A DNA stretch of 64,000 bases, taken from the NCBI RefSeq assembly GCF_002259485.1, contig NZ_NPGA01000020.1, positions 682,001 to 746,000 of the forward strand. Reading direction: 5' to 3'. Position 1 is the stretch's first letter. Every line of letters starts with the position of its first letter. The notes under the pieces were generated by a model. The model saw nothing but the letters and a program-made list of their open reading frames with translations. It was not told the DNA's origin and searched no databases. Shown piece by piece: positions 1-8,359 of the stretch. The position numbers and the translations under genes are program-made. This DNA is from Rhodococcus sp. 14-1411-2a. GTDB taxonomy: Bacteria > Actinomycetota > Actinomycetes > Mycobacteriales > Mycobacteriaceae.

Positions 1-317
1 TTCGGGTAAGCGAACAACTCGGTCAGGTAGACGTCGACGTTGCCACTGACCGGGTCGAGGCACCGTGTGCACTCTCCGGCCGTGGCTGCTAGTACGGAGC
101 CGGTGACGAGAACGCCCTCCGAGACCGCCTGCAACTGCAGATCGAGCGAGACCGGTACACCGGCTTCGATGGCAATGGCATCGAGGCCGATTCGGGAAGG
201 AGCCGGAACCGTCCGCTCGATGGCCTTCGTAGACCCGGGTCGACGACCGAGGTTGAGAATGTCCAGAACGAATCCGTCGTCCAATTCCGGACGGGTCGTT
301 CTCTTGGGCGGGGGCAC
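1..317 (-). CDS. YceD/DUF177 family protein (C-terminus cut off by window edge)
   Basis: The GTG at 317 is preceded by AGGAAG about 7 nt upstream and opens a frame that runs off the left edge, giving about 105 residues. The protein starts with VPPPKRTTRPELDDGFVLDI and has the family's CxxC pair at residues 83 and 86 (GECTRCLDP). YceD-type proteins are small and, in many bacteria, are encoded next to rpmF and rnc; their role is linked to rRNA or ribosomal protein L32 handling but is not well defined. Its position after sepIVA matches the M. tuberculosis order Rv2927c-Rv2926c as I recall it. The next gene to the left, outside the window, would be expected to be rpmF or rnc. The start is inferred from the RBS and family alignment. 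Confidence 0.85.
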   Translation of the reverse strand, partial: MPPPKRTTRPELDDGFVLDILNLGRRPGSTKAIERTVPAPSRIGLDAIAIEAGVPVSLDLQLQAVSEGVLVTGSVLAATAGECTRCLDPVSGNVDVYLTELFAYP

Positions 318-330
318 GGCTGATCTTCCT

Positions 331-360
331 TACTGTCGGTATGCCTACTGTCGGTAAGCA
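331..360. repeat. 15-bp tandem duplication upstream of the YceD gene
   Basis: TACTGTCGGTATGCC at 331-345 is followed directly by TACTGTCGGTAAGCA at 346-360, 13 of 15 positions identical. It lies in the 91-bp gap between sepIVA and the YceD gene, just upstream of the latter's RBS. No function is evident. Confidence 0.8.
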
Positions 361-408
361 ACCTCACAACGATACGCATACACGCATACGAGGGCAAATT
401 GCTGCCGT

Positions 409-1200
409 TCAGTGGCGGCTTCGACGCCCCTGCTCCGGGCTTCCGTACGCCGATTCGCCGTACGGCTCGCTGCCGTATTCCGGTACACCCGAGCCGGTTC
501 GCAGTTGCTGACGCCCACGGCCCACCGAACGGATGGTGCCGCTGAGGAACTCCTCGAACTCTGCCAGCTTGGTGTCGACGTAGACGTCGCACTCGCTGCG
601 CATCCGATCCGATTCGGCGTGCGCGCTGTCGATCACCCGAGCCGACTCGGCGTGGGCCGCCTGAACGACCTCGGTTTCCGACACGAGACGGTTCTGTTCG
701 GCGGTGCCGTCTGCGACCGACCGCTCGTACGACGCCGTACCGGACTCGATCATCCGATCGGCTTCGGTGCGGGCGCGAACGGTCAGTGCCTCGTACTCAC
801 GCTGGCCTTCCAGCACCGTGCGCTCTGCTTCTGCCTCGGCATCGGCCACGAGCTGGTCGGCGTGCGCCGACGCCTCGGACACCATGCGATCCGCCTGAGC
901 CTTGGCGTCGGCGAGAATGCGATCGGCCGAATCCCTGGCGTTCTCGACCGTGTCCTGGGCCTCGGCATTGGCGGTGCTCACCGTCTTCTCCGCGGTGGCC
1001 CTGGCATCGCCGACGAGCTTGTCGCGATGGTCCAGTACGTCCTGGGCGTCGTCCAGCTCGCCGGGGATGGCGTCTCGGACGTCGTCGAGCAGTTCCAGGA
1101 CGTCGCCGCGAGGGACGACACACCCGGCAGTCATCGGAACGCCGCGCGCCTCCTCGACAATGGCGACGAGCTCGTCGAGCGCCTCGAATACGCGGTACAC
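409..1200 (-). CDS. sepIVA: Cell division protein SepIVA (DivIVA-like coiled coil)
   Basis: The 263-residue protein begins (V)YRVFEALDELVAIVEEARGV and continues through VPRGDVLELLDDVRDAIPGELDDAQDVLD, which closely matches the SepIVA N-terminus of mycobacteria (Rv2927c) as I recall it. Residues about 50-215 are a long Ala/Glu/Asp-rich coiled coil with repeating ADAKAQADRM-type heptads. It is followed by the conserved FEEFLSGTIRSVGRGRQQLRT segment and a variable Gly/Ser/Tyr tail. SepIVA is an essential septation and polar growth factor in mycobacteria that acts at the inner membrane. The start is the GTG at 1200. It faces the YceD gene across 91 bp. Confidence is high because similarity covers the whole length. 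Confidence 0.9.
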   Translation of the reverse strand: MYRVFEALDELVAIVEEARGVPMTAGCVVPRGDVLELLDDVRDAIPGELDDAQDVLDHRDKLVGDARATAEKTVSTANAEAQDTVENARDSADRILADAKAQADRMVSEASAHADQLVADAEAEAERTVLEGQREYEALTVRARTEADRMIESGTASYERSVADGTAEQNRLVSETEVVQAAHAESARVIDSAHAESDRMRSECDVYVDTKLAEFEEFLSGTIRSVGRGRQQLRTGSGVPEYGSEPYGESAYGSPEQGRRSRH

Positions 1201-1319
1201 CGGTTACCCCAATCGTCGAATCTGCCACTGCGCGGTCTTCACTCGCAGTGCTGCGCTACCCAGTCTGCCCGCCGACGCGCGCGTCTGCGCTATACCGGCC
1301 CGGTGTGTCGCTCCTCGAA

Positions 1320-1808
1320 CTAGTCTGCCGCCCGCTCGGCGATACGGGCCAGCAGTCGGTCCTGAACGAACGGCGGCAGCATGCCGGTGACGTCTCCCCC
1401 GAAGGTCGCGACCTCCTTGATCAACGAACTCGACAGGAAGCTGTGCGCAGGATTCGCCGGAAGAAACAGCGTGTCCACACCGGTCAACGTTCTGTTCATC
1501 TGCGCCATCTGCAACTCGTAATCGAAGTCGTTGGCACTGCGCAGACCTTTGACGATCGCCGAAAAGCCTTCTTGCCGAGCATAATCGACCAACAAGCCGT
1601 ACCAAGAACCGATTCTGACGTTGGGCAGATGCTCCGTGGCGACCTCGAGCATCTCGATCCGCTCGTCGATGCTGAACATGCCCTTCTTGCTCTTGTTCAC
1701 CATCACCGTGACCACCACCTCGTCGAAGGCGGCGGCTGCGCGCTCGAAGATGTCGAGGTGACCGTTGGTCACCGGGTCGAAGGATCCAGGGCAGAGTGCG
1801 CCAGTCAT
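1320..1808 (-). CDS. coaD: Phosphopantetheine adenylyltransferase (PPAT)
   Basis: CoaD transfers AMP from ATP to 4'-phosphopantetheine to make dephospho-CoA, the penultimate step of CoA synthesis. The N-terminus MTGALCPGSFDPVTNGHLDI carries the nucleotidyltransferase TxGH motif (TNGH), and SFLSSSLIKEVATFGGDV near residue 125 is the second conserved PPAT block. I start at ATG 1808 (162 residues, normal for the family) rather than at an in-frame start 33 nt upstream, because the family begins right at this strand. A TANNNT box ends 7 nt before this ATG. The gene is followed by a 119-bp gap and then sepIVA, and preceded by rsmD, a common actinobacterial pairing. Confidence 0.95.
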   Translation of the reverse strand: MTGALCPGSFDPVTNGHLDIFERAAAAFDEVVVTVMVNKSKKGMFSIDERIEMLEVATEHLPNVRIGSWYGLLVDYARQEGFSAIVKGLRSANDFDYELQMAQMNRTLTGVDTLFLPANPAHSFLSSSLIKEVATFGGDVTGMLPPFVQDRLLARIAERAAD

Positions 1809-1815
1809 GCCCGCG

Positions 1816-1821
1816 AACCTA
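1816..1821 (-). promoter_or_regulatory. Candidate -10 box of a leaderless coaD transcript
   Basis: TAGGTT on the minus strand ends 7 nt before ATG 1808, the spacing expected if transcription starts at the start codon. No convincing -35 was seen. Confidence 0.45.
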
Positions 1822-1844
1822 TCAGCCGATCCCGGGCTCACCCG

Positions 1845-2399
1845 TCACGCGCGTGCCGCAATCTCGATTCGACTCTCGCCGTACTTCTTCGACTTCTCCG
1901 GAACGAGTCCGGTCGGCCATCGGGTCTCCGGCGACCGCGACGAGCGCTCGAGGACGACGACCGCGTCGGGGGTGAGCCACCCCCCGGTGACAAGCCTGTC
2001 CAGCAGACCGGCGACGGCGGTGTCGGTGACGGCATACGGCGGGTCGGCCAACACCAGGTCGTACGCCGCGTCCGCGGCCCCGGCCAGTACCGAGGCCACC
2101 GGGGCACACCGGACCGACGCACCGGGCAGACCCACGGATTCGATGTTCTTTCGCACCACCGCTGCCGCTCGGGCGTCCGACTCGACCAACAGCGCCGACG
2201 ACGCGCCGCGCGAGAGTGCTTCGAGCCCCAGTGCCCCCGATCCCGCGAACAGATCCAGCACCGCGGCACCACCCAGTTCCATCCGACTCTCCAGGGAGCT
2301 GAACAGCGCCTCGCGCACTCGCTCGGAGGTGGGGCGGGTGCCCTGGCCGGGTACCGACAAACGTCGACCGCCCGCCACACCCGCCACGATCCGCGTCAT
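1845..2399 (-). CDS. rsmD: 16S rRNA (guanine-966-N2)-methyltransferase RsmD
   Basis: RsmD methylates N2 of G966 in 16S rRNA using S-adenosylmethionine. The 184-residue protein starts MTRIVAGVAGGRRLSVPG, with the family's RP(T)SERVREALFSSL segment at about residues 22-36. The SAM-binding motif I is VLDLFAGSGALGLEALSRG, and the catalytic DPPY motif is at about residues 118-121 (LVLADPPYAV). Its ATG overlaps the pyc stop codon by 4 nt (ATGA), so it is probably translated after pyc in one transcript, and coaD follows 36 nt downstream. Confidence 0.93.
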   Translation of the reverse strand: MTRIVAGVAGGRRLSVPGQGTRPTSERVREALFSSLESRMELGGAAVLDLFAGSGALGLEALSRGASSALLVESDARAAAVVRKNIESVGLPGASVRCAPVASVLAGAADAAYDLVLADPPYAVTDTAVAGLLDRLVTGGWLTPDAVVVLERSSRSPETRWPTGLVPEKSKKYGESRIEIAARA

Positions 2400-5300
2400 T
2401 CGCTGCCGGCCTCTTCGCCCGTCGACCCCCCACCGATGACGACGAGCAGATCGCCGCCCTCCACCTGCTGCACGCCCGAGATCGCCAGACGGGTCACGGT
2501 GCCGCCGCGAGGTGCAGTGATCGCGGCCTCCATCTTCATGGCCTCGATCGTGGCGACGGTGTCACCGGCCGAGATCTTCAGTCCCTCTTCGACAGAGAGC
2601 GTCACGACACCGGCGAACGGTGCCGGAATATGACCGGAATTGGAACGGTCCGCCTTCTCGACAGTGGGTGCCTCACTCGAGATGGACCGGTCACGCACCG
2701 AGACAGGACGCAACTGTCCGTTGAGAATGCACATCACGGTACGCATCCCGCGCTCGTCGGGGTCGGAGATAGCCTCGAGCCCGATGAGCAGTTCGACGCC
2801 CTTCTCCAGTGCCACCCGATGCTCCTCGCCCTGCCGCAGGCCGTAGAAGAACTGATTGGCCGACAGCCGCGTCGTATCGCCGTACTTCTCGCGATGAGCA
2901 GCGAGTTCGGCTGTGGGACCGGGGAACAGCAGACGGTTGAGAGTCTCGCGGCGCTGAGCCGACGTTCCGTCGAGGCTCTTCTCGTCCTCCTCGGTGAGTG
3001 GTGTCACCGGCTTGCCTTCGCCGCGCCCCTCCAGCGCCTTCGTCCGCAACGGTTCCGGCCATCCGCCCGCAGGCGTACCCAGATCGCCGCGCAGGAAGCC
3101 GATCACCGAATCGGGGATGTCGTAACGACCGGGGTTCTCGGCGAACTCCTCGGCGGACGCACCTGCACCGACCAGAGCCAGAGCCAGGTCGCCGACGACC
3201 TTCGAACTCGGGGTCACCTTGGTCAGGCGGCCCAACATGCGGTCGGCTGCAGCGTAATTGGCCTCGACGGTCTCGAACCGATCACCGAGCCCGAGCGAAA
3301 TCGCCTGCTGCCGTAGATTCGAGAGCTGTCCACCTGGAATCTCGTGGGTGTAGACGCGACCCGTCGGTGCCGGCAGCCCGGACTCGAACGGCGCGTACAC
3401 CTTTCGCACGGCTTCCCAGTACGGCTCCAGGTCGCAGACGGCCTGCAGATTCAGACCGGTGTCGCGCTCGGTGTGTGCCGCCGCCGCGACGATCGCAGAC
3501 AACGCGGGCTGGCTGGTGGTGCCTGCCATCGCCGCACTGGCACCGTCGACGGCGTCCGCCCCGGCCTCCCAGGCCGCCAGGTACGTCGCGAGCTGCCCAC
3601 CGGGGGTGTCGTGCGTGTGGACGTGGACGGGTAGATCGAAATTCGAGCGCAGCGCCGTCACCAGGGTCTTGGCTGCGGGTGCGCGAAGCAGTCCTGCCAT
3701 GTCCTTGATCGCGAGCACGTGCGCGCCCGCGTCGACGATCTGCTCGGCCAACTTCAGGTAGTAGTCGAGGGTGTAGAGGTTCTCGTTCGGGTTCGACAGA
3801 TCACCGGTGTAGCTCAGTGCCACCTCGGCGAGCGCCGTGCCGGTCTCGCGCACGGCATCGATGGCCGGACGCATCTGATCGACATTGTTGAGCGCGTCGA
3901 AGATTCGGAAGATGTCGATGCCGGTGTCGGTGGCCTCGGCAACGAAGCTGCGGGTCACCTTCTCCGGATACGGGGTGTAGCCGACGGTGTTCCTGCCGCG
4001 CAGCAACATCTGAATTGCGATGTTGGGCACGGCCTCTCGCAGGCTCGCCAGTCGCTCCCACGGATCCTCGTGCAGGAATCGCAGTGCCACGTCGTAGGTG
4101 GCACCGCCCCACGCCTCGATCGAGAGCAACTGCGGCGTCGTGCGCGCCACGTACGGGGCGACGCCGAGCAGTCCGCTCGTCCGCACTCGCGTCGCCAACA
4201 ACGACTGATGTGCGTCACGGAACGTGGTGTCGGTGACGCCGAGAGCCTTCTGGTTCCGCAGATCGCGAGCGAAGCCCTCGGGTCCGAGCGCCAGCAGACG
4301 CTGCCTCGAACCGTCGGGAATCGGTGCCGAGAAGTCGACCGGGGGGAGCTTGTCGTGCGGGTACACCGGAGACGGACGCTCGCCGTGCGGCTTGTTGACC
4401 GTCACATCGGCGAGGTAGGCGAGGATCTTCGTGCCACGGTCGCCCGAGGATCGCGAGGTGAGCAGTTCGGGGCGCTCCTCGATGAACGAGGTGGTGACGC
4501 GACCGGCCGTGAAGTCGGGATCGACCAGAACCGCTTGCAGGAACGGAATGTTCGTGGCCACACCGCGAATCCTGAACTCCGCCAACGCTCGTCGGGCACG
4601 AGCCACAGCGGTGTCGAAATCACGGCCACGGCAGGTGAGCTTGACGAGCATGGAGTCGAAGTAGGCCCCGACCTCGGCACCCAACGTGGTTCCGCCGTCG
4701 AGACGCACTCCGGCACCGCCCGGCGTGCGGTATGCAGTGATGCGCCCGACGTCCGGACGGAATCCGTTCGCCGGATCCTCGGTGGTGATGCGGCACTGCA
4801 GCGCCGCACCGCGCAACACGATGTTCTCCTGCTGCAGACCCAGATCCGCGAGCGTCTCCCCCGAGGCGATCCGCAGCTGGGACTGCACCAGATCCACATC
4901 GGTCACCTCTTCGGTGACGGTGTGCTCCACCTGGATTCGAGGGTTCATCTCGATGAAGACGTGATTGCCGCGGGTGTCGAGCAGGAACTCGACGGTACCG
5001 GCACACGAGTACTCGATCTGCTTCGCGAACGCCACGGCATCGGCGCAGATCTTCTCTCGCAATCCTTCGGGCAGATTGGGAGCCGGAGCGAGCTCGATGA
5101 CCTTCTGATGCCGACGCTGCACACTGCAGTCGCGCTCGAACAGGTGCACCACGTTGCCCTGGCCGTCGGCGAGGATCTGAACCTCGATGTGCCGAGGATC
5201 GATCACGGCCTGTTCGAGGAACACCGTCGGATCACCGAAGGCCGATTCCGCTTCGCGCGCAGCAGCTTCGATGGATTCGCGCAGCTGCTCGGGCTCGGCC

Positions 5301-5812
5301 ACCCGACGCATGCCGCGACCGCCGCCACCGGCGACCGCCTTGACGAACAACGGAAACGTCATGGTCTCGGACGCCGCGACGAGCTCGTCCACGTCGGACG
5401 ACGGTTCCGACGACGCCAGCACAGGAAGTCCCGCCGCCTTGGCTGCCGCGATGGCCCGCGCCTTGTTGCCGGTCAGTTCGAGCACGTCGGCCGACGGGCC
5501 GACGAAGGTGATGCCCGCCTCGGCGCACGCGGCGGCCAGATCCGGGTTCTCGGAAAGGAATCCGTATCCGGGGTACACCGCGTCCGCACCGCTGCGCTTG
5601 GCAGCGGCCACGATCTCGTCGACCGAGAGATACGCGCGAACGGGATGACCCTTCTCCCCGATCTGATACGCCTCGTCGGCCTTCGTCCGGTGCACCGAGT
5701 TCCGGTCCTCGAACGGGAACACCGCAACGGTCGAGGCACCGAGTTCGTAGGAGGCGCGGAAGGCGCGGATAGCGATTTCACCGCGGTTGGCAACCAAAAC
5801 TTTGGAGAACAT
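2396..5812 (-). CDS. pyc: Pyruvate carboxylase
   Basis: Pyc carboxylates pyruvate to oxaloacetate using ATP, bicarbonate and biotin, refilling the TCA cycle. The 1138-residue single chain has all three functional parts: an N-terminal biotin carboxylase with an ATP-grasp glycine loop (AVAGGGGRGMR, about 165) and the EMNPRIQVEHTVTE signature (about 290); a carboxyltransferase starting at LGVTDTTFRDAHQSLLATR (about 525-545); and a C-terminal biotinyl domain with EAMKMEAAI, whose lysine, about residue 1093, is the biotin attachment site. The length is typical. The stop overlaps rsmD by 4 nt. Upstream lies the 34-bp tandem repeat array that separates it from recG. A leaderless -10 is possible. Confidence 0.97.
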   Translation of the reverse strand: MFSKVLVANRGEIAIRAFRASYELGASTVAVFPFEDRNSVHRTKADEAYQIGEKGHPVRAYLSVDEIVAAAKRSGADAVYPGYGFLSENPDLAAACAEAGITFVGPSADVLELTGNKARAIAAAKAAGLPVLASSEPSSDVDELVAASETMTFPLFVKAVAGGGGRGMRRVAEPEQLRESIEAAAREAESAFGDPTVFLEQAVIDPRHIEVQILADGQGNVVHLFERDCSVQRRHQKVIELAPAPNLPEGLREKICADAVAFAKQIEYSCAGTVEFLLDTRGNHVFIEMNPRIQVEHTVTEEVTDVDLVQSQLRIASGETLADLGLQQENIVLRGAALQCRITTEDPANGFRPDVGRITAYRTPGGAGVRLDGGTTLGAEVGAYFDSMLVKLTCRGRDFDTAVARARRALAEFRIRGVATNIPFLQAVLVDPDFTAGRVTTSFIEERPELLTSRSSGDRGTKILAYLADVTVNKPHGERPSPVYPHDKLPPVDFSAPIPDGSRQRLLALGPEGFARDLRNQKALGVTDTTFRDAHQSLLATRVRTSGLLGVAPYVARTTPQLLSIEAWGGATYDVALRFLHEDPWERLASLREAVPNIAIQMLLRGRNTVGYTPYPEKVTRSFVAEATDTGIDIFRIFDALNNVDQMRPAIDAVRETGTALAEVALSYTGDLSNPNENLYTLDYYLKLAEQIVDAGAHVLAIKDMAGLLRAPAAKTLVTALRSNFDLPVHVHTHDTPGGQLATYLAAWEAGADAVDGASAAMAGTTSQPALSAIVAAAAHTERDTGLNLQAVCDLEPYWEAVRKVYAPFESGLPAPTGRVYTHEIPGGQLSNLRQQAISLGLGDRFETVEANYAAADRMLGRLTKVTPSSKVVGDLALALVGAGASAEEFAENPGRYDIPDSVIGFLRGDLGTPAGGWPEPLRTKALEGRGEGKPVTPLTEEDEKSLDGTSAQRRETLNRLLFPGPTAELAAHREKYGDTTRLSANQFFYGLRQGEEHRVALEKGVELLIGLEAISDPDERGMRTVMCILNGQLRPVSVRDRSISSEAPTVEKADRSNSGHIPAPFAGVVTLSVEEGLKISAGDTVATIEAMKMEAAITAPRGGTVTRLAISGVQQVEGGDLLVVIGGGSTGEEAGSE

Positions 5813-5818
5813 TGGCTC

Positions 5819-5824
5819 AACTTA
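5819..5824 (-). promoter_or_regulatory. Candidate -10 box of a leaderless pyc transcript
   Basis: TAAGTT on the minus strand ends 6 nt before ATG 5812. No RBS-like purine run precedes this ATG, which favours a leaderless mRNA. Confidence 0.45.
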
Positions 5825-5938
5825 CCCGGCAGAGTGAGCCACCGAGGTGTACTGATCTCACCATTCGAGACGAATTGGTCGAATCGGCCCTCTGAAACGG
5901 TGCAGTGCGTCCCGACGGCCGTTCCCGATCGTTCCCGG

Positions 5939-6066
5939 TCGTTCCTGCAGGCGCCACTCCTGCCTTCCCCTGTCGTTCCTGCAGGCTCCACTCCTGCCTT
6001 CCCCTGTCGTTCCTGCAGGCTCCACTCCTGCCTTCCCCTGTCGTTCCTGCAGGCTCCACTCCTGCC
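5939..6066. repeat. 34-bp tandem repeat array, four copies, between recG and pyc
   Basis: Copies lie at 5939-5972, 5973-6006, 6007-6040 and 6041-6066 (last one truncated, ending 4 nt before the recG stop codon on the complementary strand). The plus-strand unit begins TCGTTCCTGCAGGCTCCACT. Copy 1 differs at one base from the others (GCGCC for GCTCC). Degenerate CGTTCCC units precede it at about 5919-5938. On the minus strand the unit contains GGAGTGGAGCCTGCAGGAAC, which matches the core of the repeats at 27243-27369 and 49850-49870. There are no spacers, so it is not a CRISPR. Confidence 0.95.
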
Positions 6067-6069
6067 CCG

Positions 6070-8346
6070 TCAGGACTTCTGCAGGTAGTCGACTCGATCC
6101 GATCTCCAGGCCGACCGCATCATCGACGCGATGCCGGGATCGTTCGCCAGCGACGGGTCCCGCGCGAACAGCGATCGTGCGCAGTCCTGCGCGTCGGCGA
6201 TGATGTCCTCGTCGTCGATGAACGAGAGCAGTCGCAACCCGCTGACCGTGCCCGACTGTGCGGCACCGAGAACGTCGCCCTCGCGACGAGTGGCCAGATC
6301 CAGCTTGGCCAACTCGAAGCCGTCGTTGGTCGCTGCCACCGCCTCGAGCCGGGCGAAGGAGCCGCCCGCGGGGCTGAGATAGCTGATCATGATGCACAGG
6401 CCCTGGTGCCCGCCTCGGCCGATTCGGCCTCGCAACTGATGCAGTTGGCTCACGCCGAATCGATCCGCGTCCACGATGACCATGACCGTCGCGTTGGGAA
6501 CGTCCACTCCCACTTCGACCACCGTGGTGCAGACCAGGACGTCGATCTCGCCGGAGTTGAACTCGGACATGGTGATGTCCTTGTCGTCCCCCGACAATCG
6601 TCCGTGCAGCAGCCCCACGCGCAGATCGTGCATCGGCCCGGAGGAGAGGGTCTCGTACAGGTCCACCGCAGCGGTCGTCTCGGGGCCGTCCTCCGCGCTC
6701 GCGCTCTTCTTCTTCGCAGCGCTCTTCTTCCCGGTCTCGGTGTCCTCGTCGTCACCGATGCGGGAGCACACCACGTACGCCTGCCGACCTGCTGCCACTT
6801 CCTCGTGAATACGCTGCCACGCTCGATCGACCCAGCCCGGTTTGCTCCTGGCGGGCACCACGTTGCTGACGATGGGCGATCTGCCGCGGGGCAGTTCGGT
6901 GAGCACCGACGTCTCGAGGTCGCCGAGGGTCGACATCGCGATGGTGCGCGGGATGGGGGTGGCGGTCATCACCAGCAAGTGCGGACTGGTGTTGTCGCGA
7001 GCTTTCGCGCGCAACGCATCTCGTTGCTCGACACCGAACCTGTGCTGCTCGTCGACGACGACCATCGCGAGATCGAGGAACTCCACTCGGTCCTCGATCA
7101 GGGCGTGGGTACCGATCACGATGCCTGCGTCACCGGTGACCGCATCGAGCAACGCGGACCGCTTGGCCGCAGTGGACATCGAGCCGGTCAACAAGGCGAC
7201 CTTGGTCGCCAGCTCGTGCGATCCGAGTTCCCCACCGGCTGCGAGGCTTCCGAGCATTGAGCGAATCGAACGCGCATGTTGGGAGGCGAGCACCTCCGTC
7301 GGTGCCAGCAACGCGCACTGGTGTCCGGCGTCGATGACCTGCAGCATCGCCCGCAACGCGACGATCGTCTTACCCGAGCCGACCTCACCCTGCAGCAGCC
7401 GCGACATCGGATGCGGTGCCGACAGATCGTGGGCGATCTCGGCCGCGACCTGGTGCTGACCGGCCGTCAACTCGAACGGAAGACGCCGATCGAACTCCGC
7501 CGCGATACCGTCGGTGATAGGTGGGCATCGCGCTGCCACCCGGGTGGATGCGTCGCGTCGGCGGTCGGCGAGGACGAGTTGAACGGCGAGCGCCTCGTCG
7601 AACTTGAGCCGCTCGCGCGCGGAGTCCTTGTCCTGTGCGGTGTCCGGGAAATGGATCGACCGCAGTGCGGTGTCGATGTCGACGAGACCGCGCTGCGCAC
7701 GTACCGACTCGGGCAGCGGATCGACCACTGCGTCGAGTTGGTCGAGCACCTGCCGCACGCAGCGCATGAACGTCCAGCTCTCGACGTCCTTCGCGGCCGG
7801 GTAGATGGGCACGAATGCTCGATCGAACACCGACATGTCGACGGCTCCGGAGGAATCGACCGAGCCACGAGCGAGTCCGGCCAGGGTGCCGCCGCCGACG
7901 ATTCGACCTGCGGGCACGACGGCACCGTCGTTGTCGTCGCCACCGAGAATCACGTAGCTGGGGTGCGTGAGATTCCACCGCTTGCCGAAGTACTTGACCT
8001 TGCCGGAGAACATCCCGCGTCGCCCCGGCACCACCACATGCTTGAGCTTGTGCGGACTGAAGAAGGTGGCTTCGATGCGCTGTCCGTCGGCGGCGAGTGT
8101 CACCGCGAGGAACTGGCCGTTGCGGTTCTTCATCGACCGCAGCGTCGCGGACTCGACCGTCGCGACGATGGTGATGTGCTCGCCCTCGGGCGGCTCCTTC
8201 TCCCCCAGCTCCGAACCGTGCGTCATGTAGCGGTGCGGATAGTGCCGAAGCAGATCCTCGACGGTGTGAATACCGAAGACGTCGGCCAGCGGCGTCGCCG
8301 CCGCGGCTCCGAGGACGTGATCGAGCCGGTCCACCAACGTTGCCAT
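6070..8346 (-). CDS. recG: ATP-dependent DNA helicase RecG
   Basis: RecG remodels stalled replication forks and branch-migrates Holliday junctions. The start is ATG 8346 (MATLVDRLDHVLG...), giving 758 residues; a longer frame upstream would overlap the preceding gene and adds no conserved sequence. The N-terminal wedge/OB domain covers about 1-200. The helicase core has Walker A GEVGSGKT, the motif II variant VVVDEQHRFG, motif III TATPIP, motif V VEVGVDVPNATVMVI and the QLHQLRGRIGRGG motif VI. A Lys/Ser/Ala-rich insertion (TGKKSAAKKKSASAEDG) lies in the second RecA-like domain. The start is 13 nt downstream of the stop of the DAK2-domain gene, so the two probably share a transcript. The 34-bp repeats abut its stop codon. 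Confidence 0.95.
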   Translation of the reverse strand: MATLVDRLDHVLGAAAATPLADVFGIHTVEDLLRHYPHRYMTHGSELGEKEPPEGEHITIVATVESATLRSMKNRNGQFLAVTLAADGQRIEATFFSPHKLKHVVVPGRRGMFSGKVKYFGKRWNLTHPSYVILGGDDNDGAVVPAGRIVGGGTLAGLARGSVDSSGAVDMSVFDRAFVPIYPAAKDVESWTFMRCVRQVLDQLDAVVDPLPESVRAQRGLVDIDTALRSIHFPDTAQDKDSARERLKFDEALAVQLVLADRRRDASTRVAARCPPITDGIAAEFDRRLPFELTAGQHQVAAEIAHDLSAPHPMSRLLQGEVGSGKTIVALRAMLQVIDAGHQCALLAPTEVLASQHARSIRSMLGSLAAGGELGSHELATKVALLTGSMSTAAKRSALLDAVTGDAGIVIGTHALIEDRVEFLDLAMVVVDEQHRFGVEQRDALRAKARDNTSPHLLVMTATPIPRTIAMSTLGDLETSVLTELPRGRSPIVSNVVPARSKPGWVDRAWQRIHEEVAAGRQAYVVCSRIGDDEDTETGKKSAAKKKSASAEDGPETTAAVDLYETLSSGPMHDLRVGLLHGRLSGDDKDITMSEFNSGEIDVLVCTTVVEVGVDVPNATVMVIVDADRFGVSQLHQLRGRIGRGGHQGLCIMISYLSPAGGSFARLEAVAATNDGFELAKLDLATRREGDVLGAAQSGTVSGLRLLSFIDDEDIIADAQDCARSLFARDPSLANDPGIASMMRSAWRSDRVDYLQKS

Positions 8347-8359
8347 TGTCCGAGATTCC

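Noticed and set aside
5939..6066. CRISPR array
   Set aside because: The 34-bp units are directly abutting with no spacers, and there are no cas genes nearby.
3719..6088. A 789-codon open frame antisense to pyc, and similar long antisense frames at 786-2633, 18004-19989, 36743-38665, 39538-41109 and 43772-45238
   Set aside because: Each lies opposite a well-conserved gene in a codon register expected to stay open in G+C-rich DNA. The translations have no recognisable domain and are Arg/His/Gly-rich shadow sequence.
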